Shown here: in pieces, positions 1-8,706 of the stretch
Layout: each line of letters starts with the position of its first letter
How positions within the stretch are numbered: position 1 is the stretch's first letter
Source of the DNA: Aliarcobacter vitoriensis
GTDB taxonomy: Bacteria > Campylobacterota > Campylobacteria > Campylobacterales > Arcobacteraceae
Assembly (NCBI RefSeq): GCF_003316695.1
Contig: NZ_PDKB01000008.1
Coordinates: 1-64,000, forward strand
Reading direction: 5' to 3'
DNA length: 64,000 bases
The notes under the pieces: generated by a model
Seen by the model: only the letters and a program-made list of their open reading frames with translations
What the model was told of the DNA's origin: nothing
The model's database searches: none
Position numbers and translations under genes: made by a program

Positions 1-152
1 TAACTTTTAAAGATTCACACGATAGATTTTTAATACTTGATAAAAAAGAGATATATCATTTGGGAGCTAGTTTGAAAGATTTGGGTAAAAAATGGTTCGC
101 TTTTTCTAAAATGAGTTTAGATATAGATGATATTTTAAGTAAGTTAAAATAA
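1..152 (+). CDS. C-terminal end of a probable ORF6N-domain protein (partial)
   Basis: An open frame enters from the left edge (codons in phase with position 3) and stops at TAA 150-152. It encodes about 49 residues containing HDRFLILD, then YHLGASLKDLGKKWFAFSKM. As I recall, this HDRFLI...GASLKDLGKKWFAF signature is the typical C-terminal tail of ORF6N/KilA-N-type DNA-binding proteins, often found in accessory or phage-derived DNA. The N-terminal DNA-binding part lies outside the window, so the assignment rests on the tail alone. No neighbour in the window shares its context. Confidence 0.6.
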   Translation, partial: TFKDSHDRFLILDKKEIYHLGASLKDLGKKWFAFSKMSLDIDDILSKLK

Positions 153-253
153 TCAAATTTTAATAGATAAATAACTCTATAATTGTATATCCACTATAAA
201 CTAAATCTCTATATGAGTCATCTTAAAACAGTTTGATTTTCTGTATTTTTTAA

Positions 254-271
254 AAAAGAGTTTTAACTCTT
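254..271 (-). terminator. Putative intrinsic terminator of the PhnA-domain gene
   Basis: AAGAGT (256-261) and ACTCTT (266-271) form a short stem with a 4-base loop that overlaps the stop codon of the minus-strand gene. Read on the minus strand it is followed by a T-run. The stem is only 6 bp, so strength is uncertain. Confidence 0.5.
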
Positions 272-817
272 CTTTAAAAAGCAAGTAAGAAGTACGATTT
301 TTACTCCGTTTACTCTTCCTTCGATTTGTTCAGGATTTGAAGTAAGTGAGATATTTCTAACAGCTGTTCCTCTTTTTGCAGTAAATCCAGCACCTTTTAC
401 TTCTAAATCTTTGATGATTGTAACTGTATCACCAGCTTGTAAAACTACACCATTTGAGTCTTTATGTACGATATTTTCATCAAAACTTTCTAAACCTTTA
501 TTTGCCCATTCTAAAGTTTCATCATCTAAATAAATCATATCCAAAAGCTCTTGATTGTCAAGTTTTTTAAGCATTCTATATGATAAAACTTGTACAGCTG
601 GAACTGTGCTCCACATAGATTCGCTCAAACAGTACCAATGATTTGGATCTAGTTCACAAGTTTGTTCAAATTGATTTTTACAAGTGCAACATAAAAGTAC
701 ACTATCATCAACAGTTGAATTGCTAGGAGCTACTTCATAAATACTTAAATCATCTTGACTTTTACAAAGTTCACAAGAGGAGTTGCTTCTAGCTGATAAA
801 TCTTCAAAAATACCCAT
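263..817 (-). CDS. PhnA-domain (YjdM-like) zinc-ribbon protein
   Basis: 184 aa. The C-terminal ~65 residues (SNGVVLQAGDTVTIIKDL ... KGAGFTAKRGTAVRNISL ... IEGRVNGVKIVL) are the classic PhnA domain. The N-terminus has two CxxC pairs, CELC near residue 15 and CCTC near residue 43, which fits the zinc-ribbon found in this family. Despite the name, PhnA/YjdM proteins are not established phosphonate hydrolases, and the biochemical role is unknown. The start is supported by an AGGAAAA ribosome site just upstream of the ATG. It is a single gene, divergent from the HPP gene. Confidence 0.85.
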   Translation of the reverse strand: MGIFEDLSARSNSSCELCKSQDDLSIYEVAPSNSTVDDSVLLCCTCKNQFEQTCELDPNHWYCLSESMWSTVPAVQVLSYRMLKKLDNQELLDMIYLDDETLEWANKGLESFDENIVHKDSNGVVLQAGDTVTIIKDLEVKGAGFTAKRGTAVRNISLTSNPEQIEGRVNGVKIVLLTCFLKKS

Positions 818-932
818 AATTTTTCCTAATAATTAAATATCTGAAATTATAGCAAAATAGACTTTTATTGATTTAAATCATAAATTTTATGAATAATTTT
901 TATTAATATAATATTTTATTTTAAGGATTAAA

Positions 933-1529
933 ATGAACTTCTTTTTTAAACAATTTAAAAAAATAAATTCAGAAAATTTTGATAAATCAAATCTATTTTG
1001 GTCTTGGATTGGCTCATTTTTAGGAATATTGGCTATTTCATATTTTCATACAGATTTTTTAGATGATACAGATTTGACTTTAGTTGTAGGTTCTTTTGGA
1101 GCAAGTGCAGTTTTGATTTATGGAGCAGTAAATTCGCCCTTGGCACAACCACGAAATCTAATAGGCGGACACATAGTATCAGCAATAGTTGGAGTTATAG
1201 CCTATAAATTATTTTATTCAAATATCCTTTTTGCTTCAGCTATTGCTGTTTCTACATCAATATTTTTTATGCAATTAACTTTAACTTTACATCCTCCTGG
1301 TGGAGCAACTGCACTAATTGCTGTAATAGGAAGTGAACAAATACATGAATTAGGATTTTTATATGTAATTGTTCCAATTTTTAGTGGAGCTATGATTTTG
1401 TTTTTGATTGCATTTATAGTAAATAATATCCCTAAAAATAGAGCTTATCCAGAATCATTTAAAAATTATCTAAAAAAGCACTACCAAAGATATAAAAGAA
1501 AAAGTTTAAAGAGAAAAAGAAAGATTTAA
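933..1529 (+). CDS. HPP family integral membrane protein
   Basis: 198 aa with about four or five hydrophobic segments and the diagnostic HPPGGATAL motif near residue 120, preceded by LAQPRNLIGGH near residue 71, both typical of HPP-family inner-membrane proteins. Some HPP proteins have been linked to nitrite transport in chloroplasts and cyanobacteria; the bacterial role is generally unproven. The C-terminus is a strongly basic cytoplasmic tail (about 35 residues rich in Lys/Arg). Start ATG follows TTAAGGATTAAA, a usable ribosome site. The gene converges with the L,D-transpeptidase gene with only 2 bp between the stops. Confidence 0.85.
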   Translation: MNFFFKQFKKINSENFDKSNLFWSWIGSFLGILAISYFHTDFLDDTDLTLVVGSFGASAVLIYGAVNSPLAQPRNLIGGHIVSAIVGVIAYKLFYSNILFASAIAVSTSIFFMQLTLTLHPPGGATALIAVIGSEQIHELGFLYVIVPIFSGAMILFLIAFIVNNIPKNRAYPESFKNYLKKHYQRYKRKSLKRKRKI

Positions 1530-1531
1530 AT

Positions 1532-2755
1532 TTATATTAAAATAACTTTGACTCTATTTAAGCTTTTTATATTTGCAAAATCATCTATAATCTTTGCAAG
1601 TTCTAAAACATCTATATTTCGCATTCTTATACAACCAGCACTTTCATTTGTTCCCAATGTTTTTTCATTTAAAGTACCGTGAATTCTATAAGTAGTTTTT
1701 CCATCAACTTCATGAGTAAGATTTAATTTTGCAGCACCCATATAGTTGTATTTGTGGTGTGCTGGAACAACATTTGGTAATATAATTCCTTTTTTTGCAA
1801 AGCTTTTTTTTGTATCTTCTGTTGGATACCAAACTGGATTTAATGAAATTTGAGATATTTTTCCAACACCTAAAGGTTTCTTAATATCATTTTTTCCAGT
1901 TGATACAATATAAGTTTTTAGTTTTTTTTCTACATTTCCACTTTTTGCAAAAATGTCCATAATATTTGTTTTTGAATTTACTTTTATGATAATCTCTTCA
2001 TAAGAATCCAAAGAGATTTCATTTGTATTTTTTTGTATAGGCTTTTTTTCATAAGATATTTTTATCTCTTGCTTATTTTTGATTTGATTGTCAAATTCAT
2101 CCATACTTATATGAAGTAGTTTATCTTCATCTTCTGGTGAAATACTTTCTTCATTCATATTTCCATAATCTACTTCATTGTTGTTTATATCAATATTTGA
2201 TTGTTGATTTTCAAATTTTTCTTCTTTATTATTCTCTTCTTCATCGCTGTATGGTAAAAATCCAATAATCTCTAAATTATCAGGAATAGCTGAAACCAAT
2301 GGAATAATAGATTTTTGATTTATTGATTTTGTTGTTTCTATATCTTGAGTATTATTTATAGTTGTTTCTTCAATATTGTCTTTTTTCTCTATTTTGTAAG
2401 TTTTTTGTACTGGTTTTATAGTTTCATCCATATCAATAAATAGTTTTCTTTTATCTATTTGATTTACGATATTTTTATTTATTTCTTTTATATATGGTTT
2501 TTGGTCAAGTACATATTTTGAAGCATGTTTTAGAGTAACTTTTGCTATTTCTTTATCATCATAAACATTTAGATTTGTAAAATATCCGTTTTGTTCTTTT
2601 ACTATGAAAACTTCGCCTCTCATATTGTCGTAAATTCTTTTTTTACATACTAAAGCATTTTCCAAAGTTGAAGTCGCACAAACGGCAATTGTATATTTTT
2701 CTTGTGCAAATAAAATTGATGTGAATAAGAAAAATATAGTTAAAATTTTATTCAT
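1532..2755 (-). CDS. L,D-transpeptidase (YkuD fold), periplasmic
   Basis: 407 aa. Residues 1-17 form a signal peptide (FFLFTSILFA then QEK). The C-terminal ~150 residues are a YkuD catalytic domain with His359 in YRIHGT and catalytic Cys375 in SAGCIRM. The N-terminal ~75 residues resemble a SPOR-like peptidoglycan-binding fold (inference), and a long acidic, Asn/Glu-rich low-complexity linker (about 95-250) joins the two. The family forms 3-3 or lipoprotein cross-links, or in Campylobacter (Pgp2) trims muropeptides to control helical shape. Which of these this enzyme does cannot be decided from sequence. Confidence 0.88.
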   Translation of the reverse strand: MNKILTIFFLFTSILFAQEKYTIAVCATSTLENALVCKKRIYDNMRGEVFIVKEQNGYFTNLNVYDDKEIAKVTLKHASKYVLDQKPYIKEINKNIVNQIDKRKLFIDMDETIKPVQKTYKIEKKDNIEETTINNTQDIETTKSINQKSIIPLVSAIPDNLEIIGFLPYSDEEENNKEEKFENQQSNIDINNNEVDYGNMNEESISPEDEDKLLHISMDEFDNQIKNKQEIKISYEKKPIQKNTNEISLDSYEEIIIKVNSKTNIMDIFAKSGNVEKKLKTYIVSTGKNDIKKPLGVGKISQISLNPVWYPTEDTKKSFAKKGIILPNVVPAHHKYNYMGAAKLNLTHEVDGKTTYRIHGTLNEKTLGTNESAGCIRMRNIDVLELAKIIDDFANIKSLNRVKVILI

Positions 2756-2839
2756 AATAAAAAGCCCTTTTAAAATTTCTGCTATTTTACTAAATTTTGA
2801 TAAAATGTAGGTTATTTTAAAACATTTAAGGAATAAATT

Positions 2840-4006
2840 ATGTTTAAAGAAGAAGATTTTATAGAACTAAATTCAAGATTTCGTACAAATTGTAAGCCTT
2901 TTTCAAGGATAATCACACTTTTTAGTGTCCCAGCAGCTTTATTTGCAGTTGTAATACTTTGTTATTTGGGAGCTTTACCTTTAAAAGTTGAAATTCATAG
3001 TGTTATTTTAATAGGGCTCATATTTGTAATTTATCTATTTTTTATAAGACACAACGCTTATTATGTTTCTTGCAAGTTTAAAACTTTATATGCTGACCTC
3101 CAATTTGCACTTCAAGAATATATAAATAATAATTTACTTAGTATTGGTGAAACTTCAAAAGCAAATGGAAGTGTTGATGACTTTTTACAAGATTATACAA
3201 GTAATCTAAGAAATAACAATTTTTCAAGTATTGCAAGTGGTATTTTCCCAACTTTAGGGATTTTAGGAACATTTATATCTATTGCTATTTCTATGCCTGA
3301 TTTTACTTCAACAAATACTTTTGCTCTTGATGGAGAGATAACAAAACTTTTAAGTGGTGTTGCAACAGCATTTTATGTTTCTATTTATGGGATATTTTTA
3401 TCTATTTGGTGGATATTTTTTGAAAAATTTGGAATGAGTAGATTTGACCATGATAGATTTGTTATAAAAGAAAGCACTAAAAATTTCTTTTGGACAAAAA
3501 TAGATATTGAATCAATTCATATAAAAAGCAATATTGATAATTTCTCAAGTATGAGCGATATTTTCAAACAATTAACTTCTAGTGATATTTTAGAAAGTAT
3601 TAATAGCTCTATTAAAAAACGATATGAAGCAGTTGAAGAGATTTTACAAAAAGAGTATATTTTATCTTTAAGAATTGATGAAAATATTACAAATTGTGAA
3701 AAACTAGCTAGAACTGTTGAAAGTTTAGGACAACAAATAGATACTCAAAATAATATTTTTCTAGAAACTTCAAAAAGTTTAAATAAAAATATTGTTGAAT
3801 TAAACACTCATATGAATAATTTAAGTAGTGAAAACTTAAAAGCAATATATTCAAATATTGTAAAAAGTATTGAAACTATGAAAAGTGATATGGAAAAAAT
3901 AGAGTGGAAGTTTGAAGAGGGATTAAAAGAGTCTTTGAGACAAATAGATGTTCAAACTTCAAATATAGTAAAAGATTTGAGTATCTTTAAAGATTTATCA
4001 AAGTAG
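2840..4006 (+). CDS. MotA/TolQ/ExbB-like proton-channel subunit (ZorA-like)
   Basis: 388 aa. Predicted membrane segments lie at about 23-45, 52-70, 129-151 and 171-194. The third has the family signature GIFPTLGILGTFISI and the fourth LLSGVATAFYVSIYG, as in TolQ/ExbB/MotA. Residues ~200-388 are a cytoplasmic, predicted coiled-coil tail not found in ordinary TolQ or ExbB, but reminiscent of the long tail of ZorA from Zorya defence systems. It is followed after 6 bp by a MotB/OmpA-like partner, so the two very likely form a peptidoglycan-anchored ion-driven motor. No flagellar, TolAB/Pal or ZorC/D/E gene is nearby. Confidence 0.82.
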   Translation: MFKEEDFIELNSRFRTNCKPFSRIITLFSVPAALFAVVILCYLGALPLKVEIHSVILIGLIFVIYLFFIRHNAYYVSCKFKTLYADLQFALQEYINNNLLSIGETSKANGSVDDFLQDYTSNLRNNNFSSIASGIFPTLGILGTFISIAISMPDFTSTNTFALDGEITKLLSGVATAFYVSIYGIFLSIWWIFFEKFGMSRFDHDRFVIKESTKNFFWTKIDIESIHIKSNIDNFSSMSDIFKQLTSSDILESINSSIKKRYEAVEEILQKEYILSLRIDENITNCEKLARTVESLGQQIDTQNNIFLETSKSLNKNIVELNTHMNNLSSENLKAIYSNIVKSIETMKSDMEKIEWKFEEGLKESLRQIDVQTSNIVKDLSIFKDLSK

Positions 4007-4012
4007 TAAATT

Positions 4013-5023
4013 ATGTATAAAAAAGATGACAAAAACAAGAACCAAGAAGAGAACTTTTGGATATCTTATGCCGATTTGATGGCTGGTTTACTTTTTGTAT
4101 TTATTTTAGTTATTGCTTCAATTGTAATCAAATATATTTATACTCAACATAGTTTAGAAGATAGTGAAGATGCTAAATCAAAACTATTTTATGAGTTAGC
4201 AAAAGCAAAAAATCTGTATGAAGAAAGCCTTGCAAAAATTGATGATGCAAATAAAAGAATAATTTTAAGTTCAAATGAGATAGAAAAATTAAAAGCTCTT
4301 TTACTTGAATATGAACTAACTATAAAAGATGAAAAAAGTACAAATGAGAGTTTGAATTTGGCTTTAGGCGATAGTACAAATCAGATAAATTTAAAAGATG
4401 AAGAGTTAAAACTACTTGCTGATAAGCTTTTAGTTCAAACACAAATTCATCAAAAAATGGTTGAAGAGTTTGATATTGCAAAACTAAAAATAAAAACTCT
4501 AACTGGAATAAAGCTAAATGTTATAGCAAAACTAAAAGAGAAACTTGGTAACTCTATAAATGTTGATGAAAAAAGTGGAGCTATAAAATTTTCATCAAAT
4601 ATTTTGTTTGACCAAAACTCTTATATTTTAAAAGAAGAGTCAAAAAAAGAGTTAAGTTCTGTTTTGAAGAACTATCTTTCTGTATTATTTGAAGATAAAG
4701 ATATATCAAAATATATAGAAAATATTACTATTGAAGGGCATACAAATAGTGATGGAACATATTTATCAAATCTTTTACTATCTCAACAAAGAGCTATGAG
4801 TGTTATGCAGTTTTTATATGAATCAAATATTGTAGATAAAAAACTTTTAAGCACTTTTGTAAACTCTAGTGGAAGAAGTTCTGCTGATTTGATACTAGAT
4901 AAAAAAGGTATTGAAGATAAAGATGCTTCAAGAAGAATAGAGATTAAATTTACTATTAAAAATGAAGAAGCTATAAAAGAGATACAAAATTATTTGGATA
5001 AACAAAATGAAAATAGAGAATAA
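4013..5023 (+). CDS. MotB/OmpA-like motor subunit (ZorB-like)
   Basis: 336 aa. The N-terminus has FWISYADLMAGLLFVFIL, a MotB-like single membrane segment (about 19-42) whose Asp21 sits where MotB carries its proton-binding Asp. Residues ~48-165 are Glu/Lys/Leu-rich coiled coil. Residues ~185-330 form an OmpA-like peptidoglycan-binding domain with ILFDQNSYIL, TIEGHTNSDG and a closing DASRRIEIKF. It is the partner of the preceding MotA-like gene. The coiled coil is longer than in MotB or ExbD. Function of the pair is unknown; motility, envelope or anti-phage roles are all possible. Confidence 0.82.
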   Translation: MYKKDDKNKNQEENFWISYADLMAGLLFVFILVIASIVIKYIYTQHSLEDSEDAKSKLFYELAKAKNLYEESLAKIDDANKRIILSSNEIEKLKALLLEYELTIKDEKSTNESLNLALGDSTNQINLKDEELKLLADKLLVQTQIHQKMVEEFDIAKLKIKTLTGIKLNVIAKLKEKLGNSINVDEKSGAIKFSSNILFDQNSYILKEESKKELSSVLKNYLSVLFEDKDISKYIENITIEGHTNSDGTYLSNLLLSQQRAMSVMQFLYESNIVDKKLLSTFVNSSGRSSADLILDKKGIEDKDASRRIEIKFTIKNEEAIKEIQNYLDKQNENRE

Positions 5024-5147
5024 AAAATCTTTGTATGAACCTACAAATCTTCAAGAGTTATCAAAACAGATAAAGGAAAAAGTAGTACAAAAACAGCTAA
5101 ATATCTTTCAAAAGATATTTAGGTTTTTGTTTAAAAAGAAGAGTTGA
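5007..5147 (+). CDS. Small basic ORF overlapping the end of the MotB-like gene
   Basis: 46 codons, from an ATG 17 bp inside the upstream gene to TGA at 5145-5147. The product is Lys-rich and amphipathic (starts MKIENKKSLYEP, ends RFLFKKKS). The overlap would suit translational coupling. Against it, a perfect 12-bp terminator hairpin (5097-5122) lies inside its last third, so full-length transcripts may be rare. No family recognised. It is reported because three-gene motor operons are known, but it may simply be 3' leader of the terminator. Confidence 0.35.
   Translation: MKIENKKSLYEPTNLQELSKQIKEKVVQKQLNIFQKIFRFLFKKKS
5097..5129 (+). terminator. Intrinsic terminator of the motor operon
   Basis: CTAAATATCTTT (5097-5108) and AAAGATATTTAG (5111-5122) pair perfectly over 12 bp with a 2-base loop, followed by GTTTTTGTTT. 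It lies 74 bp after the MotB-like stop codon. Confidence 0.7.
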
Positions 5148-5175
5148 ATTATTTTAAAAACTCTTCTATATTTTT
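5137..5175. terminator. Second, bidirectional hairpin between convergent genes
   Basis: AGAAGAGTT (5137-5145) pairs with AACTCTTCT (5159-5167) across a 13-base loop, followed on the plus strand by ATATTTTTT. It spans the ends of the small ORF and the convergent dehydrogenase gene. Confidence 0.55.
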
Positions 5176-6075
5176 TGCAACCATTTGAACAAGTCTAGTT
5201 CTAGCTTCGATACTTGCCCAACCAATATGTGGAGTTAAAACTAATCTCTCTTTATTTTTTACTTTTAAAAGTGGGTTTGACTCTTCTATTGGTTCTTTTG
5301 AAACAACATCAATTCCACAATAAATTTCTTTTTCATCTATAATTTTTGCCAAATCAGATTCATTTATGATTCCACCACGACCTAGATTTAGTAAAATTGC
5401 ACCATCTTTTAAATTTTTCATATTGTTATAATTTAAAAGGTTTGCTGTTTGTTCATTTAATGGAGCATGAATAGAGATAATATCACTTGTTTTTAGAAGT
5501 TCATCTAAGCTTACACTTTTGTATTCACTATTGCTATTTTTCCCACTTGTTGAGTAATACACAACTTCACAATCAAATGCAATAGCTTTTTTGGCAAAAT
5601 TTCTTCCTATTTCACCAAGACCTATAATCCCAACTCTTTTTTTATCGAGTTCAAAAAAAGGCTTATCAATATGAGTAAATAGTTCACTTTTTTGCCAATT
5701 TCCAACATCTACATAATTTTTATAGTAGTTTAATTTTGTCACAAAATGAAATATCATAGAAAAACCTACTTGAACAACACTAGATGTTGAATATCCTGCA
5801 ACATTTTTTACAACAATATTTTTTTGTTTTGCATACTCTAAATCTACATTGTTCATACCAGTTGCAGTTATACAAATAAGTTTTATATTTGAGTTATCTA
5901 TTTCATCTTTTCCAACATAAACTTTATTTGTAAGTACAATATCTGCATTTTTTATTCTTTCTTTTGTTTCATTTTCTTTTGTTAAGTCATAAGAAGTAAC
6001 ATTACCAAATTGTGAGAAAATTGATACATCTATATCAAATCCTAAACTTGCTCTATCTAAAATTACTATATTCAT
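5149..6075 (-). CDS. D-2-hydroxyacid dehydrogenase, NAD-dependent
   Basis: 308 aa, typical family length. The nucleotide-binding motif GLGEIG is at 152-157, and the catalytic triad of the D-isomer-specific family is visible as Arg233 (LGRGGI), Glu261 (SKEPI) and His283 (TPHIGW). It reduces 2-oxoacids such as hydroxypyruvate or glyoxylate, or oxidises the D-hydroxyacid. It resembles the Campylobacter protein annotated HprA, but substrate cannot be fixed from motifs. It is monocistronic and converges with the motor operon. Confidence 0.88.
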   Translation of the reverse strand: MNIVILDRASLGFDIDVSIFSQFGNVTSYDLTKENETKERIKNADIVLTNKVYVGKDEIDNSNIKLICITATGMNNVDLEYAKQKNIVVKNVAGYSTSSVVQVGFSMIFHFVTKLNYYKNYVDVGNWQKSELFTHIDKPFFELDKKRVGIIGLGEIGRNFAKKAIAFDCEVVYYSTSGKNSNSEYKSVSLDELLKTSDIISIHAPLNEQTANLLNYNNMKNLKDGAILLNLGRGGIINESDLAKIIDEKEIYCGIDVVSKEPIEESNPLLKVKNKERLVLTPHIGWASIEARTRLVQMVAKNIEEFLK

Positions 6076-6191
6076 ATTTTATCCTTATATTAAATATTAA
6101 AAATTTCATTGTATCATAAAAAATTGTAGAATATTTAAAAATATTTAGATACTAAAAAAGTGAATTTGGAAATCAAAAAAACACTATTTTT

Positions 6192-6206
6192 GTTACCAAA
6201 AGTAAC
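6192..6206. promoter_or_regulatory. Palindromic site GTTAC-N5-GTAAC upstream of the TonB receptor
   Basis: Perfect 5-bp arms (6192-6196 and 6202-6206) around CAAAA, about 65 bp upstream of a -10-like element and 111 bp before the receptor start. Dyad symmetry and position suit an operator. No regulator gene is adjacent, so its protein is unknown. Confidence 0.4.
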
Positions 6207-6270
6207 TTCAGCTAACAAATTTGAAAATTCTTTTGTAAAAATTGTCCATTTTTTTCATTTAAATCGTCTT

Positions 6271-6293
6271 ACTATATAGAGAAACAAATTCTC
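6271..6293 (+). promoter_or_regulatory. Probable promoter -10 and dyad before the TonB receptor
   Basis: ACTATATAG (6271-6279) is a -10-like element after a T-rich stretch, as usual for this group. It is followed directly by the dyad GAGAA-N5-TTCTC (6279-6293), which would fall at or near the transcription start. AAGGATT before the ATG is the ribosome site. Confidence 0.4.
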
Positions 6294-6316
6294 AAAATTA
6301 ATACAAAGGATTTAAG

Positions 6317-8699
6317 ATGAAAAACAAAGTTTTCATTTCAGTTTTAGCATCAATGATGTTAAGTGGAACAATGTTAAATGCAAAAGATATAAGTTTGCAA
6401 GAAGCAGTAGAGAATATAGTAAAGAAATATAATGTAACATATATTTCAAAAGCTAATAACCTTAAAGATAAAAGTATAAATTCGCAAAAAGTGAGTTTCG
6501 GGGGGGGGTACGGTATTAAGTAATCTAAATAGCGTACTAGAAGAACATAATCTCAAAGCTATCGAAGAAGATAGCATAATTTACATAATAGAAAAACCAA
6601 AATATCAAAACTTTGGTAATACTACTGTTTTAGATGAAATATCTGTTTCTAGTTCTAATTATAAAAATGGAAGTGCAGAATCAGGCTACCTTGTAGAAGA
6701 AACAAAAGGTGTTGGTATTTGGAATGAAAGAAAACTACAAGACACTCCATACTCAATGAGTATAATCTCAAAAGACTTAATCGAAAATGTACAAGCAAAA
6801 GATATGAATCAAATATTTAAGATGAATCCTACTACACAAGAATCAACTAAAGCAACATACGGTAATGGGGATAGTTCATTTCCTATAATGAGAGGATTTT
6901 CAGTAAGTGTTCCCATAGTAAATGGAATACCTTATGCCGATAGTATTGTTAGTACCCCTATGATGCAAGATATAGAAAGAGTAGAAATCATCAGTGGAGC
7001 AACAGGATTTTTATATGGTGGAGGGAGAGTTGGTGGAGCAGTAAATTATATAACTAAAAAACCAACTACAAAAGATTTAAGAAATGTAACTATTGGAAGT
7101 TATGGAAACGAATCATATTATGGACATATAGATTTAGGTGGACAGTTTAATGAAGATAATACTCTTGGATATAGAATAAATGGATTTTATCAAGATGGAG
7201 AACTGCCAAATGAATCTAAAAAAGAACAAAAGAACATTAGTTTAGTATTTGATTGGAAACCTACTGATAATTTTTATACAGATATAAAATATTCATATAA
7301 AGATAGTTTAGAAAAAGGGATAGCTCCTATTTTTAGTACATGGAAAACAGTAAAATTGGATAGAGCAAGTATAACAAAAAATAAAAGTTATAGTCCTGAT
7401 TGGTTAGAGAGTGAGATAAAATCAAATAAAATAGAAAACAATATAAGATATGATATAAATGATATTTTTACTTTAAGAACAAATCTATTTTACGAAGATA
7501 TGAAATATAAAGGAAGTTCTTCTGTACTATCTGTACAAGATGGGAATGCAATTGGAATCATAAATGGAAATTCTAATTCAGATTTTTCGAGGAGTGGTTG
7601 GCAACAATCAAAGAGTAATGGTGCAAATATCTATTTTGATTCAAAATTTGATACAGGAAGTATAAATCATACTTTGACAATGGGATATAGTTTAAGTGAG
7701 TGGAAAAATTACCGTTCATCTGATAATTGGTCATATTATCGTTTACCGAATGATACGAGCTTAAATGACTTAAAAAACTTAACAGAAAATGTTTCTCTTT
7801 GGACTAACAATGGTATTGTAGGAACTCAACCAAGAAAAATTGCTTTAAAAACTGAATATAATAATATTTTAATTGGAGATGATATAGTTTTCAATGACCA
7901 ATGGAGTGCATTAGTTGGAGCAAATTATGCAACTATTATGAATAAAACATATTCTACAAATACAAAATATGATGTATCAGAACTAACTCCTACTTTATCT
8001 CTTATATATAAACCATTTGAAAATCTTACAACTTATGCCACTTATATAGAAAGTTTAGAAGCTGGAACAATAGTAGGAAGTTATTATCAAAATGAAAATG
8101 AGATATTAGATCCATATAAAAGTAAACAATATGAAATTGGTGCAAAATATAGTTTATTTGATAATAAAGCACTTTTAACAGCTTCATTGTTTAGAATAGA
8201 AAAAGCAAGTCAATATATAGATAATACAACAACACCGAAGCCAACTTTAACTCAAGATGGTGAACAAATACATCAAGGTCTTGAACTAGGACTTACTGGA
8301 AAAGTTACAGATAATTTAACTTTAATGTGTGGAGTAACATTTATGGATTTAAGTTTGGAAAAAGCAGATAATCCAGCTTTAGAAGGTAAAAAACCAACTT
8401 TAGCAGCTACAAAAATGGCAAAACTTTTTGCAGAGTATAATATTCCATATATAAATGGATTATCTATAAATGCAGGAGCTTATTATACTGGTAAACGATA
8501 TGGAGATAATCTTAATACGGATATTCTACCAAGCTATACTTTATATGATGCAGGACTTAGATATAAAACTAAGTTAGATAAATATCCTACAACTTTTAAT
8601 ATAACTGTACAAAATTTAACAGATAAAGGTTATTGGACAAATAGTTCATTATTAGGCGATCCTAGAACTATTGCATTTTCTATGAAAATGGAGTTTTAG
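6317..8699 (+). pseudogene. TonB-dependent siderophore receptor, out of frame at a poly-G tract (probably phase-variable)
   Basis: The first frame (6317-6523) gives a signal peptide (about 1-22) and the start of an STN domain, then runs through a G9 tract (6500-6508) into a stop after GYGIK. Dropping one G, or adding two, joins it to a second frame that reads TVLSNLNSVLEEHNLKAIEE, completes STN, and continues without a stop through plug (PIMRGFSV, VEIISGATGFLYGGGRVGGAVN) and beta-barrel to a terminal Phe (KMEF). The repaired protein is 793 aa, normal for FecA/FpvA-type outer-membrane receptors that import ferric siderophores. STN normally signals to a FecR/FecI pair, and none is in the window. 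As sequenced the gene is OFF. A start at ATG 6756 would lack the export signal. Confidence 0.88.
6500..6508 (+). repeat. G9 homopolymer inside the TonB receptor gene
   Basis: Nine consecutive G in DNA that is otherwise very AT-rich. It sits in codons ~62-64 of the receptor. G8 or G11 restores the full reading frame; G9 and G10 do not. Such tracts are the classic slipped-strand contingency loci of Campylobacterota. Confidence 0.95.
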
Positions 8700-8706
8700 A
8701 TTTTTT

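Noticed and set aside
2840-5023. A complete Zorya defence system
   Set aside because: No ZorC, ZorD or ZorE-like gene is adjacent. Upstream is an L,D-transpeptidase and downstream a dehydrogenase, so only a ZorAB-like pair can be claimed.
6756-8699. TonB receptor starting at internal ATG 6756
   Set aside because: It would lack a signal peptide and half of the STN domain, and the same frame clearly extends upstream to the G tract.
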